A DNA stretch of 64,000 nucleotides from Bacillota bacterium (GCA_023399055.1 JAEWQV010000016.1:62001-126000), one strand, 5' to 3'; counted from the first letter of the stretch, positions 17,432-27,190 are shown. Program-made: numbers and translations. Notes: a model not told the origin generated them from the letters alone.

Positions 17432-19639
17432 ATGCATTTATGGAGAATTGAAGAAGAGGGATTTGAAGAAGCTCAAATTTCCTCTATAGGTAACAAATTT
17501 CTTGTGGGAAATGGTTATCTTGGCGTTAGGGGAACTTTGCAGGAATACGAAAAAGAGCAGCTAACAGCAATTAACTTGGCAGGTATTTATGACCAGGTAG
17601 GTGATGGCTGGAGGGAACCATTAAATGCACCAAATGGTCTGTATACATATCTTGAATTTAATGGAAAAGAGTTACGACTTCCACAAACTCCTGCAACAAC
17701 ACATAAAATTGCTCTTAACTTTCGTCACAGCATTTTTGAACGTGAAACTAATTGGTTAGTGGGAGACACTAATGTAAAAATTAAAGCAGATCGCTTTGCT
17801 TGTTATGATCGTCAACATTTGCAGGCAATGAGATATAGCATAACTGCAGATCAAGAAGGAGAGTGCCGCATATATACCGGTATTGATGGCAGAGTGTGGG
17901 ATATTAATGGCCCTCACTATGATGAGCTATTATTTACAGAACAGGATAATTCTTTGCAGGTGAAGGCAATCACTCATGAAAGCAAGGATCAGGTCTATGT
18001 TTGTGAAGCGATTAGTACGGAGTTTGAATGTGTTGAAAAAGTTGTAAAAGAAGACTTAAGAATTCTTCGTTGCCTGTCCTTCCAGGTTAAGGCGGGTAAG
18101 ACTTATACCTTTTATAAATGGGTCAGTGTATACACCAGCAAGGATACACCACAGTATGAGGATGTAGCACTTTCTCTATTGGAAGAGGGTTGCAAGGAAG
18201 GATATGAAATAACACTGTCAAAACATGTGAAAGAGTGGGAAAAAAGTTGGAAAGCAAGTGAGGTACTGATTGAAGGTGATGATCAGGCGATGCAGGCACT
18301 AAACTATTCCATTTATCATCTGCTATGTATTGCGCCAAGACATACGGACCAGCTATCCATTGCAGCCAGAGGGTTATCTGGACAAACCTATAAAGGGGCG
18401 GTGTTCTGGGATACGGAGATGTTCATGCTGGACTTCTTTTTATTTACCGATCCTAAAGTGGCAAAAACCTTATTAAAATATAGAATTGATACGTTAGAGG
18501 GTGCAAAAACCAAAGCAAAGCAATATGGCTATCAAGGTGCCTTCTATGCTTGGGAGAGTCAGGAAGGTGGTTATGATGCCTGCTCTGATTATAATGTCAC
18601 AGACGTTTTTACTGGTAGGCCAATGCGTACTTATTTTAAAGATAAGCAAATTCACATTTCCGCAGCAGTAGTTTACGGTATTATGAGATATGTTGACTAT
18701 ACAGGTGCTTTAGATTTACTGAAGGAAGGTGGAGCCGAAGTAGTATTAGAATGTGCAAACTTCTACTATGACCTTCTGCTGCGCAAGGTAAATAAAGACG
18801 TATATGAGTTACATGATGTGATTGGTCCGGATGAATATCATGAACGTGTAAATAACAATGCATATACAAACCGTATGGCAAAGTATGTATTTGAAGCAGC
18901 AAATAGAATAATTAAATTGTTACCTCAGTTAGGAAATGAGACTGCGGATAAGATTAAGGATTATTATGATTTAGAAACATTAACAAATCAATATGTGGAT
19001 GCAGATAAGAAAATCTTTATACCCCAGCCTGATAAGGAGAGCGGTGTTATAGAGCAATTTGATGGTTACTTTGAGCTTGAGGAGGTTTCCTTAGAGGATT
19101 TAAAGAAGCGTCTTCTTAATGAAAAAGAATATTGGGGCGGGGCTTATGGTATTGCTGCTCATACCAAAGTAATTAAACAAGCGGATGTTGTTACGATGCT
19201 GAACCTTTTCTCACAGGAATATGACAAAGATACTTTATTGAATAACTGGAATTATTATGAACCAAGAACCGAGCATGGTTCTTCGTTAAGTGCGTGTATG
19301 TATTCCATGCTTGCCTGTAAGTGTGATATGCCCCAAAGAGCTTATCCGTTCTTCTTAAAATCAGCAATGTCGGATTTAATCGGCAAAGGCAAAGAATGGG
19401 CTGGTCTGATCTATATTGGCGGTACACATCCGGCTTCTTCCGGCGGTGCTTATATGACGGCAATTGAAGGATTTGCAGGAATTTATCACGAGCAGGGAGA
19501 AATAAAGGCGCATCCGGCACTTCCGGAGAATTGGATTAGATTAGAGTTTCACATTAACTATAGGGAAGAATTATATAAAGTTATAGTAAAGGAAAATCAA
19601 GCTAAAATTATTAAAGTCGATGAGGATAAACAGAAATAA
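17432..19639 (+). CDS. GH65 glycoside phosphorylase (full length)
   Basis: Inverting phosphorylase of 735 residues, the usual GH65 length, releasing beta-glucose-1-phosphate from an alpha-glucoside in the cytoplasm. It has the N-terminal beta-sandwich (FLVGNGYLGVRGTLQEYE), the helical barrel with FWDTEMFMLDFF, the catalytic acid Glu468 in IGPDEYHERVNNNAYTN and the phosphate-site motif EPRTEHGSSLS. The ATG at 17432 follows GAAAGGAG; the open frame extends upstream to a TTG at 17399 without a ribosome site. A beta-phosphoglucomutase follows 100 bases later, the classical partner. Given the GH87-like enzyme, nigerose or 1,3-alpha-oligoglucan phosphorylase activity is the leading idea; maltose, kojibiose or trehalose phosphorylase cannot be excluded. 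Confidence 0.92.
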   Translation: MHLWRIEEEGFEEAQISSIGNKFLVGNGYLGVRGTLQEYEKEQLTAINLAGIYDQVGDGWREPLNAPNGLYTYLEFNGKELRLPQTPATTHKIALNFRHSIFERETNWLVGDTNVKIKADRFACYDRQHLQAMRYSITADQEGECRIYTGIDGRVWDINGPHYDELLFTEQDNSLQVKAITHESKDQVYVCEAISTEFECVEKVVKEDLRILRCLSFQVKAGKTYTFYKWVSVYTSKDTPQYEDVALSLLEEGCKEGYEITLSKHVKEWEKSWKASEVLIEGDDQAMQALNYSIYHLLCIAPRHTDQLSIAARGLSGQTYKGAVFWDTEMFMLDFFLFTDPKVAKTLLKYRIDTLEGAKTKAKQYGYQGAFYAWESQEGGYDACSDYNVTDVFTGRPMRTYFKDKQIHISAAVVYGIMRYVDYTGALDLLKEGGAEVVLECANFYYDLLLRKVNKDVYELHDVIGPDEYHERVNNNAYTNRMAKYVFEAANRIIKLLPQLGNETADKIKDYYDLETLTNQYVDADKKIFIPQPDKESGVIEQFDGYFELEEVSLEDLKKRLLNEKEYWGGAYGIAAHTKVIKQADVVTMLNLFSQEYDKDTLLNNWNYYEPRTEHGSSLSACMYSMLACKCDMPQRAYPFFLKSAMSDLIGKGKEWAGLIYIGGTHPASSGGAYMTAIEGFAGIYHEQGEIKAHPALPENWIRLEFHINYREELYKVIVKENQAKIIKVDEDKQK

Positions 19640-19739
19640 TTAATTTGTAACTGTTTGGAACTAAGGAAACCGCAGGTTTTCGGGCTTTGAACTGAATAGT
19701 TACAATAATTTTATAATTAGAAAACAGAGAGGAAATCAC

Positions 19740-20390
19740 ATGATAAAAGGAGTTATATTTGATCTGGACGGAGTATTGGTATCAACAGATGAGTTGCATT
19801 TTATTGCTTGGAAGCAGTTGGCAGAACGACTTGGTATTATGAACTTTACCAAAGAAGATAATGCAAGACAAAAGGGTGTCAGCAGAATGGCATCCTTGGA
19901 AATTGTATTAGAAAAGGGAAGTGAGAAATATACCGGGGCAGAAAAAGAAGAGTTGGCAGAAAGTAAAAACCAAGAGTATATTGGATTACTACAGGGCCTT
20001 ACAGAGTCAGCGGTTCTAACCTATGTGACAGAGACACTTACGATGCTAAGAGAAAAAGGTCTTTTAATCGGAGTTGGTTCCGTAAGCAAGAACACCCCTT
20101 TGATTTTAGAAAAGACTAAATTAGCAACATTTATTGATAAGGTGAGTTGTGGACTTGATATAACGAAATCAAAGCCTGACCCCGAAGTTTTTTTAATTGC
20201 AGCTAAGAAACTTGGACTTACACCAGAGGAATGTCTGGTGGTGGAGGATTCCAAAGCAGGTATTATAGCTGCAAAAGCCGCCAATATGAAGTCGCTGGCG
20301 GTTGGACCAGAATATAAACAACTTGGGGCTACTTATGAAGCACTAAATTTTGAAAGTAAAATTGATTGGGAACACATTTTAGCGAATTAA
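19740..20390 (+). CDS. pgmB: beta-phosphoglucomutase
   Basis: HAD-superfamily enzyme (216 residues) converting the beta-glucose-1-phosphate made by GH65 phosphorylases to glucose-6-phosphate for glycolysis. Asp8 (nucleophile) and Asp10 (acid/base) are in FDLDGVLVSTDELH; the Ser/Lys motifs are in GVGSVSKNTPL and ITKSKPDPEVF; motif IV is VVEDSKAGI. The cap has QKGVSRMASLEI, typical of the subfamily. RBS AGAGGAAA. It closes the carbohydrate locus and is followed by a terminator. Confidence 0.92.
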   Translation: MIKGVIFDLDGVLVSTDELHFIAWKQLAERLGIMNFTKEDNARQKGVSRMASLEIVLEKGSEKYTGAEKEELAESKNQEYIGLLQGLTESAVLTYVTETLTMLREKGLLIGVGSVSKNTPLILEKTKLATFIDKVSCGLDITKSKPDPEVFLIAAKKLGLTPEECLVVEDSKAGIIAAKAANMKSLAVGPEYKQLGATYEALNFESKIDWEHILAN

Positions 20391-20452
20391 GAAGTAGACA
20401 TAAGAATATAGATAGAGTAGAACTAATTCGAATAAGTAAAAAAACCAAAGAT

Positions 20453-20491
20453 AACCTCGTGGCTGTTAAACATTACAGTTGCGAGGTTTTT
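20453..20491 (+). terminator. rho-independent terminator after pgmB
   Basis: AACCTCG ... CGAGGTT outer stem with an inner CTGT/ACAG stem, followed by a T-run. Confidence 0.7.
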
Positions 20492-20544
20492 AAATAAATA
20501 CTCTTGCATATATATTATGTAAGAGGTAAAAAGGATGATTTCAT

Positions 20545-22245
20545 ATGACATCGGAAGATAGAAATAGAATTGTTAGTGAAGATTATGCTGATCTTCTGAT
20601 TAATTATGGCGGAGATCAAAATGTATTAGCACAATTTACAGATGCCACCGTTCATATTATAGATTTTTTCAATGCTGTAGTACATGTTCCAGTATCGCAA
20701 ATAACGAATAACACCATCGTTCAGCTTGGATACTCGGTTATGCCTTCCCTTTTTGGACTAATCAGTCAGGAAAGTCTGGAGGCTTCGGGAATAATCAGAC
20801 TTCGTAATATACCTGCTTTAGATCTTCTGGGAAGTGGGGTGTTAATTGGTTTTCTGGATACCGGAATAGACTACACGAATCCTATTTTTAAAAATGCAGA
20901 TAACACTACCAGAATAGTTTCTATTTGGGATCAGACAATTGTTAGTGATCAATATCCTCCTAGTGCCAATTATGGAACCGTCTATTCGAGAGAACAGATA
21001 AATGAAGCTCTTCGTAGTGAAACTCCTTATGAAATAGTACCTAGCAGGGATGAGATAGGGCATGGAACAATGATTGCAGGGATAGCAGCTGGTAATGCAG
21101 TGCCTGAAAATCAATTTGTTGGGGTAGCACCTGGGGCTGAGTTAATTGTTGTTAAATTAAAACAGGCAAAGCAATATCTAAGAGAATTTTTTGTCATACC
21201 ACCAGGAGTTCCTTGCTATCAGGAAAATGATATTTTATTTGCATTAGTTTATATATTTCAAATTGCCAGAGAACTTAATCGACCACTTGCTCTATGTGTC
21301 GCACTTGGAACTTCACAAGGAGCTCATGATGGGAGAGGAACGCTTAGTAGTTTTCTCTCTTTACAAGCAGAGGATGTGGGGAATGGAATTGTGGTAGCAG
21401 CAGGCAATGAAGGGAATGCAAGACGGCATTATTATGGAACAATTAATCCTACTGTTGGTTATGACGTAGTTGAATTATCCGTTGGCAGAGGCGAATTAGG
21501 TTTCTCGATGGAGTTGTGGGGAGATTCTCCCGGGGTTTTTTCTCTGGATATACAGTCACCCTCAGGGGAATATGTTCCACGGATGGTTCCCAGGTTGGAC
21601 GAAAGTAGGGAAATATCATTTATATTTGAACAAACCATTATCATAATTGATTATCAAATAGTTGAATCTCAAAGTGGAGATCAACTTATTTTACTCAGAT
21701 TTCGTAATCCGGCTCCTGGAATATGGAAGTTTAATGTTTACGGGAGGGGAGATATTCAAGTAGGATTTCATATATGGCTTCCAATGCAAGGATTTATTTC
21801 GGATAACACTTTTTTTGTACGTTCGGATCCCTATACAACCATATTGTCCTTAGGAAATGCAGTATCTGTGCTTACAGTTACGGCTTATAACACGGAGGAT
21901 GATAGTTTATATTTGAATGCAAGTAGAGGATTTACAAGAGTAGGGGATATCAAACCGGAAATTGCAGCTCCAGGTGTTAATGTTACCAGCCCAACACTGG
22001 ACCAGGGCTTTAGTGACGCAACTGGGACCAGTGTATCAGCAGCTCATACGGCAGGTGTTGCAGCGTTACTTCTGGAGTGGGGGATTGTAAGAGGAAATCA
22101 AGTTAGCATGAGTACAGTGGAAATGAAAGTATTCTTAATACGAGGAGCACGAAGAGAACTTCAAATTCCCTATCCTAACAGGGATTGGGGTTATGGCATA
22201 CTGGATGTATATAATGTTTTTGATACCCTTAGAAGAAGCGAATAA
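20545..22245 (+). CDS. S8 family subtilisin-like serine protease
   Basis: Subtilase of 566 residues without a signal peptide. The catalytic triad is present: Asp in GFLDTGIDY, His in EIGHGTMIAG and Ser in ATGTSVSAAH. A roughly 150-residue insert lies between the His and Ser blocks (SMELWGDSPGVFSLDIQSPSG...), a beta-rich domain of the kind found in the Csp/clostridial cytoplasmic subtilase branch. Such proteases are often multicopy in Lachnospiraceae; in Clostridium, Csp relatives act in spore germination, but no germination protein lies nearby. A homologue follows 15 bases later, clearly as one operon. Role unknown; the family is certain. Confidence 0.9.
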   Translation: MTSEDRNRIVSEDYADLLINYGGDQNVLAQFTDATVHIIDFFNAVVHVPVSQITNNTIVQLGYSVMPSLFGLISQESLEASGIIRLRNIPALDLLGSGVLIGFLDTGIDYTNPIFKNADNTTRIVSIWDQTIVSDQYPPSANYGTVYSREQINEALRSETPYEIVPSRDEIGHGTMIAGIAAGNAVPENQFVGVAPGAELIVVKLKQAKQYLREFFVIPPGVPCYQENDILFALVYIFQIARELNRPLALCVALGTSQGAHDGRGTLSSFLSLQAEDVGNGIVVAAGNEGNARRHYYGTINPTVGYDVVELSVGRGELGFSMELWGDSPGVFSLDIQSPSGEYVPRMVPRLDESREISFIFEQTIIIIDYQIVESQSGDQLILLRFRNPAPGIWKFNVYGRGDIQVGFHIWLPMQGFISDNTFFVRSDPYTTILSLGNAVSVLTVTAYNTEDDSLYLNASRGFTRVGDIKPEIAAPGVNVTSPTLDQGFSDATGTSVSAAHTAGVAALLLEWGIVRGNQVSMSTVEMKVFLIRGARRELQIPYPNRDWGYGILDVYNVFDTLRRSE

Positions 22246-22259
22246 TAGAAGGAGTAGGC

Positions 22260-23987
22260 ATGACGGAGGCAGAAAGATTTAAAATAACCAGCAATGACTA
22301 TATCGACTTCCTAGTTAATTTTAATCAAAATTTGCGAACATTTGAACGATTTCCGGCAGGGACCACGCATATCATGAATAATAGATATGCGGTCCTTTAT
22401 TTGCCTGCTGCTCAATTGACTTCACGTACAATTTTACAGTACGGCTACTCCGTCCTTCCTGCACTCTATGGGCTTAATAGTGAGAGAGCTCTGGAGGCAT
22501 CTAATATATTAAGGCTTCGACGTTTACCAAACTTTAATTTAAGAGGTAATGGTGTACTGATAGGTATTGTTGATACAGGAATTAGTTATACCAATCCTGC
22601 TTTTATTCATGCTGATGGCACGACGAAGGTTCTTGCACTTTGGGATCAAACGATAGAAAGTGGACGTTATCCTGCTGGGTATTTTTATGGTACAGAGTAT
22701 TTGGCAGAGGAAATTAACCAAGCTTTGGTTTCTCCTAATCCATTGGAGATTGTTCCTAGCATTGATGAGATCGGGCATGGAACTATGTTGGCGGGGATTG
22801 CTGCGGGAAGAGAAAACGAAGCAAATAGTTTCAGTGGGGTTGCTCCGGATGCGGATCTTGTTGTCGTAAAACTAAAACAGGCGAAACCTCCTTTAAGGGA
22901 ATTCTTTCTTGTGCCTCAGGATGTACCCTGTTATCAGGAAAATGATATTATGTGGGCAATTCAATATGTAATTGGTATTGCAAGAAGTTTACGGCGTCCA
23001 ATATCCATTTGCATTGGTTTAGGGTCGTCCCAGGGTTCCCATGACGGGAGAGGAGCACTTAGTGAGTTAATCAGTGTTGGCGGAAATTTTTCAGGGGTTG
23101 TCATGAATGTTGCTGCTGGTAATGAAGGGAATTCCAGAAGGCATTTCTTTGCAGAGATTGACAGAGAAATAGGATATAGCACAGTGGAATTAAATGTTGG
23201 TGAGGGTGAGCCTGGCTTTTCTATGGAATTATGGGGAGCGGCACCTAACACCTATTCCATTGATATCCTGTCTCCATCTGGGGAATACATACCGCGAATT
23301 AGTGAGAGCTTAAGAGTTAATAGGGACATTGGTTTTGTATTTGAAAATACTTCAATTAACATTGATTATCAAATGGTGGAAGCGTCAACCGGTGATCAAC
23401 TTATACTTATGAGATTTAATAATCCGACCCCTGGTATCTGGAGATTACAGGTCTATGGCAGAGGAGACTTAAGAAGTACGTTCCACATTTGGCTACCCAT
23501 GGGGAATTTTATTACAGACAATACGTATTTTATACAAGCTGATCCTTATACTACAATAACATCTCCTGGGAACTCACTTGTACCTATCACAGTTACAGCG
23601 TACAATCCCGACAATAATGTATTGTATCAACGAGCCAGTAGAGGCTTCTCAAGGATTAATACAATTAAACCGGAAATTGCTGCACCTGGGGTTAATATAA
23701 CGGCACCAACCAATGAAGGTACATTTACTAGTATGACCGGAACCAGTGCGGCAACGGCACATATGGCCGGGTTTGGTGCAATGATGTTAGAATGGGGGAT
23801 TGTAAAGGGAAATTACCCGGGAGTCGATACCGTCGAAGTTAAGAAATTTATTATCCGTGGTGCAGAACGTAATCCTGGATTATTGTATCCGAACAGAGAT
23901 TGGGGATATGGAATACTTGATGCTTTTAATGTGTTTGACATTTTAAGAGCGGAATTGCAAAGTATTGTTCAGAGGCCTGCACCCTAA
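22260..23987 (+). CDS. S8 family subtilisin-like serine protease, tandem paralogue
   Basis: 575-residue subtilase parallel to the preceding gene along its whole length. The triad is intact: Asp in GIVDTGISY, His in EIGHGTMLAG and Ser in MTGTSAATAH. It shares the inserted domain (FSMELWGAAPNTYSIDILSPSGEYIPR) and the C-terminal PNRDWGYGILDAFNVFDIL block. No signal peptide or membrane segment is visible. The pair looks like a tandem duplication that has diverged considerably, so the two copies may have distinct or heteromeric roles. Confidence 0.9.
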   Translation: MTEAERFKITSNDYIDFLVNFNQNLRTFERFPAGTTHIMNNRYAVLYLPAAQLTSRTILQYGYSVLPALYGLNSERALEASNILRLRRLPNFNLRGNGVLIGIVDTGISYTNPAFIHADGTTKVLALWDQTIESGRYPAGYFYGTEYLAEEINQALVSPNPLEIVPSIDEIGHGTMLAGIAAGRENEANSFSGVAPDADLVVVKLKQAKPPLREFFLVPQDVPCYQENDIMWAIQYVIGIARSLRRPISICIGLGSSQGSHDGRGALSELISVGGNFSGVVMNVAAGNEGNSRRHFFAEIDREIGYSTVELNVGEGEPGFSMELWGAAPNTYSIDILSPSGEYIPRISESLRVNRDIGFVFENTSINIDYQMVEASTGDQLILMRFNNPTPGIWRLQVYGRGDLRSTFHIWLPMGNFITDNTYFIQADPYTTITSPGNSLVPITVTAYNPDNNVLYQRASRGFSRINTIKPEIAAPGVNITAPTNEGTFTSMTGTSAATAHMAGFGAMMLEWGIVKGNYPGVDTVEVKKFIIRGAERNPGLLYPNRDWGYGILDAFNVFDILRAELQSIVQRPAP

Positions 23988-24125
23988 TGCTAGGTTAAAA
24001 TAAGATTAGAGATTCGGCAGAGATATTGCATTCATACAATTGTTGCAGTATGATATAAAAAAATAGCAAAAAATGCAAAAGTTTATATATGCCGAATTAA
24101 CTAAAAATCGGCAGAAGGAGGAGAA

Positions 24126-24827
24126 ATGAAGAATAAGTTTTCAAATACTTTATGGGGACTATTTCTTGTGTTGGTTGGTGTTATCATAGCAGGTAATGTT
24201 CTTGATTTATGGACAGTTGAATTGTTTTTTGATGGATGGTGGACCTTTATAATCATTATCCCTTGTTTAATAAGTATGATTCAAAATGGGTTTGGAGTGG
24301 GAGCAACAACAGGATTCATTATTGGTGTCTTATTGTTCCTATCCTATTACGTGGATATCAATTTTAATCTTTGGAGTTTGGTATTACCAGCAGCTTTGAT
24401 TATTATTGGAATAAGAATTGTATTTCAAGGAGCGTTTCGAAAGAGACCACGTCACTTTAATGCTAACGTTAATATCGGTGGGTCAGAGAAGACCTATCAG
24501 GGTGCGGCAGGAAAGGAATACAGTGCCGTGTTTAGCAGCAACCGTATTCATATAACAGAGCCTTTTAATGGAACAGAAATTAATGCTATCTTTGGTGGGC
24601 TTGTTTTAGACCTTCGAGATGCAAAGATTTTAAATGATGTTGAAGTTAATGCTACAGCAGTTTTTGGAGGAATTGACGTATACCTTCCAGCTGGTGTAAA
24701 TGTTAAGACCAATAGTGTTCCGATTTTTGGAGGTGTAAGCAATAAGGCACATCAGAATAATCAACCAGATGCCCCTACCATTTATCTGAATGCGACCTGT
24801 ATGTTTGGAGGGATTGATATCAAATGA
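24126..24827 (+). CDS. LiaF-like membrane protein (LiaI-LiaF TM region plus DUF2154-type C-terminal domain)
   Basis: 233-residue protein with about four hydrophobic segments in residues 8-105, then a beta-rich soluble domain with repeated glycine turns (IFGGLVLDLRDA, AVFGGIDVYLP, PIFGGVSNK, CMFGGIDIK) as in the C-terminal domain of LiaF/YvqF cell-envelope stress proteins. The RBS is AGGAGGAG. No LiaS/LiaR kinase-regulator pair is adjacent, so it is not a standard lia operon. The stop overlaps the start of the next gene (ATGA), showing tight coupling. Probable role in envelope stress sensing or signalling; inference from family. Confidence 0.75.
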   Translation: MKNKFSNTLWGLFLVLVGVIIAGNVLDLWTVELFFDGWWTFIIIIPCLISMIQNGFGVGATTGFIIGVLLFLSYYVDINFNLWSLVLPAALIIIGIRIVFQGAFRKRPRHFNANVNIGGSEKTYQGAAGKEYSAVFSSNRIHITEPFNGTEINAIFGGLVLDLRDAKILNDVEVNATAVFGGIDVYLPAGVNVKTNSVPIFGGVSNKAHQNNQPDAPTIYLNATCMFGGIDIK

Positions 24828-25675
24828 GCAGCTTACAAAAAACAATAAAATACATGGCAATTGGATTTGCTATCGTTTTAGCAATCACTATCATATCAGG
24901 GATTGCCAGTACGGTTTTTTCTATCGGCTCGGTTATATCAGGAGGAACTAATGATAAAAACAAGAATGAAACGATAGATTTCTCTGAATCGTTTAAGGAT
25001 GTTAAAAGTCTTGAAGTTGACAATAATACAGGACGGCTAAACATTAAAGTAGGAGAAACCTTCCGCGTAGAAGCGAGTGACGTATCAAGTTCCTTTGAAG
25101 CAAAGGTAACCTCGGATGGAACTTTAAAAATTACAGATAATAGAAATGTAATTAACTTTCTTTGGTTTAATATTAATGGAATAAACAAACCCAATTCAAG
25201 AATTACTGTATATCTTCCAGCAGAAACTAAGCTTGAGGAAGCGGACATTAATACAGGAGCAGGAACTGTTAATGTGGAAGATTTAAGTGCAGAATACGTA
25301 AAAATTTCTACCGGAGCAGGAAATATATCTGGAAGTAATCTTTCTGCTGATAAGGTAAAGGTCGAAGGCGGTGTTGGAGAGATAAGTTTACAGAACGTAG
25401 ATTTTAAGAATGCTGATTTTGATTGTGGAGTGGGAAGCCTTAAAGTTGATGGTGTAATGGAAGGTAAAATTGAGGTGGATTGCGGTGTCGGAGAAGTTAA
25501 TCTAAACTTAACGGGTTCCGTTGACGATTATGATTTAGATATCGATTCCGGTGTTGGTGCAGTACGATTGAACAATGAAAAGATATCGGATGAATATAAA
25601 ACCTCAAAGGATGCACCTAACTCTATTCGAGTAGATGGTGGAGTTGGAGAAGTAAGAATTAATATTAAGAATTGA
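24824..25675 (+). CDS. membrane-anchored DUF4097-type beta-repeat protein
   Basis: 283 residues: an N-terminal membrane anchor (about 8-35) and an exported domain built of repeating beta strands with Gly-Ala-Gly/Gly-Val-Gly turns (TGAGTVNVED, TGAGNISG, GGVGEISLQ, CGVGSLKVDG, CGVGEVNL, SGVGAVRL, GGVGEVRI), as in DUF4097 proteins that commonly partner LiaF/PspC-like factors. It is translationally coupled to the LiaF-like gene by an ATGA overlap and ends at a terminator. Function unknown; envelope-associated. Confidence 0.75.
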   Translation: MSSLQKTIKYMAIGFAIVLAITIISGIASTVFSIGSVISGGTNDKNKNETIDFSESFKDVKSLEVDNNTGRLNIKVGETFRVEASDVSSSFEAKVTSDGTLKITDNRNVINFLWFNINGINKPNSRITVYLPAETKLEEADINTGAGTVNVEDLSAEYVKISTGAGNISGSNLSADKVKVEGGVGEISLQNVDFKNADFDCGVGSLKVDGVMEGKIEVDCGVGEVNLNLTGSVDDYDLDIDSGVGAVRLNNEKISDEYKTSKDAPNSIRVDGGVGEVRINIKN

Positions 25676-25738
25676 TAATCTATTAGAAAAAATGTTGCAT
25701 ATTTTGCATACAAATATTAAAATATAGTAAAATAATTA

Positions 25739-25770
25739 CGGGGGCGTTCATAAATAACGTCCCCTTTTAA
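25739..25770 (+). terminator. rho-independent terminator
   Basis: GGGGGCGTT and AACGTCCCC form a nine-pair stem (one G-T pair) around a short loop, followed by TTTT. Confidence 0.7.
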
Positions 25771-25816
25771 CGAAGGAAAAAAATACAATTGACATAATTA
25801 TTGAATGGAGAAATTA

Positions 25817-27097
25817 ATGAATAAGAAGAACTTGATTGGGCTAATCTTATTTGCTTGTTTTGTAACAGCTACTTTATATTTAAGTGCAAACCTCTTGATG
25901 AAACAAGGGGTAAAAGCTGAACATGGACAAGTGCAAACTTATACCAAAGAAGATAACAATAATAAGAGCACAGAAGCAGAACAATTAGAAGAAAGTTCTT
26001 CGTCAACTGAAATACAGCAGGAAGAGGATTTACAGAATGAAGATGTAGAAGCACCTGCCCTTAACCCGGAAGAGGTAACACAGGAGGAAGAAGATAACAG
26101 CGAAATCATAGTTGATGTTAATGAGACAGAACCTTGGTTAAGTACGAATCCCAGTGACATGGGAAGCGCAGTTGTTGAGGAAACAACAGCCTCTACTGAG
26201 GTCCACGAAGCTCCAGATCTTATTTTAGATAGTAATGATGTTGATTATGAAAAATATATTCCGCAAATGATAATCGACAATGTATTAGAAACAGCACTTG
26301 ATATTAGTAATCCAGGCATTGATGTGGACGCGGAAGCTGCAATATTACTTGATGCCGAGACAAATGAAGTTTTGTACTACAAAAATGCGGTACAAGCGGA
26401 ATTTCCAGCGAGCACGGCGAAACTTCTGACCAGTTTAGTAGCATTGTCCATGTGTAGTGTAGACGAACAGGTAACCCTTGGAGATGAGCTATCCATGATA
26501 GCCTCTGATTCAACCAGAGCTAATTTGAAATCAGGTGAAGTATTGACAATTCATAACCTTTTAGAGGGAATGCTTTTGCCTTCTGGTAATGATGCTGCCT
26601 ATGCAGTTGCTGCTTATGTGGGCAGAAAATCCTTAGTAAAACCGGATGCTTCAAAGGAAGAGGCAGTGGAAGAATTTATACGCTTAATGAATGAATACGC
26701 AGAGGAGTTAGGAGTTAAAAATTCTTGTTTTAAAACACCGGATGGTTACGATGCGATTGGTCAGTACACCACAGCTTACGATATGGGATTAATCGGTGTT
26801 GCAGCAGCTAATAATGAGATTATTACTGAAATTAGTCAGAAGAGTAAATCCAGAAATATTTTTATCAGTGGGCGTGATGTTACTTGGATAAACACCAATA
26901 AATTGATAACTCAGTACAGCGGACAATATTATTCGAAAGCAATTGGTCTAAAGACTGGTACCAGTACGATGGCAGGTAGATGCTTGATTGCAGCAGCAGA
27001 ACAGGATGGTAAAAGAGTGGTTTGTGTGGTTATGGACTCGAGTTCTGCAGGAAGATGGGAGGACGCAATCAGTCTTTTACAATATGGACTAGAATAA
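25817..27097 (+). CDS. D-alanyl-D-alanine carboxypeptidase (S11 family)
   Basis: 426-residue penicillin-binding protein that trims the pentapeptide of peptidoglycan. An N-terminal membrane anchor/signal (about 5-27) is followed by a long acidic Glu/Ser/Thr linker (about 35-130). The active-site motifs are Ser199-Thr-Ala-Lys202 (SxxK), Ser256-Gly-Asn (SGN) and Lys379-Thr-Gly (KTG). The protein stops soon after the catalytic domain, without the usual C-terminal amphipathic anchor, which fits the N-terminal anchoring. The ATG at 25817 has GGAG six bases upstream; the ATG at 25805 overlaps that site. Confidence 0.9.
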   Translation: MNKKNLIGLILFACFVTATLYLSANLLMKQGVKAEHGQVQTYTKEDNNNKSTEAEQLEESSSSTEIQQEEDLQNEDVEAPALNPEEVTQEEEDNSEIIVDVNETEPWLSTNPSDMGSAVVEETTASTEVHEAPDLILDSNDVDYEKYIPQMIIDNVLETALDISNPGIDVDAEAAILLDAETNEVLYYKNAVQAEFPASTAKLLTSLVALSMCSVDEQVTLGDELSMIASDSTRANLKSGEVLTIHNLLEGMLLPSGNDAAYAVAAYVGRKSLVKPDASKEEAVEEFIRLMNEYAEELGVKNSCFKTPDGYDAIGQYTTAYDMGLIGVAAANNEIITEISQKSKSRNIFISGRDVTWINTNKLITQYSGQYYSKAIGLKTGTSTMAGRCLIAAAEQDGKRVVCVVMDSSSAGRWEDAISLLQYGLE

Positions 27098-27113
27098 ATA
27101 AATAATTGTATGG

Positions 27114-27160
27114 AAATGGGCATTGTTAAGAAAGATAAGCAAGTGCCTATTTTCATCTTT
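27114..27160 (+). terminator. terminator after the carboxypeptidase gene
   Basis: AAATGGGCA and TGCCTATTT can pair (one wobble) around a 21-base loop, with T-rich sequence after. Its position makes an ATG start of the next frame at 27110 unlikely. Confidence 0.5.
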
Positions 27161-27190
27161 ATTATAAGCCAGCAAAAGGAGGAGCATAAA

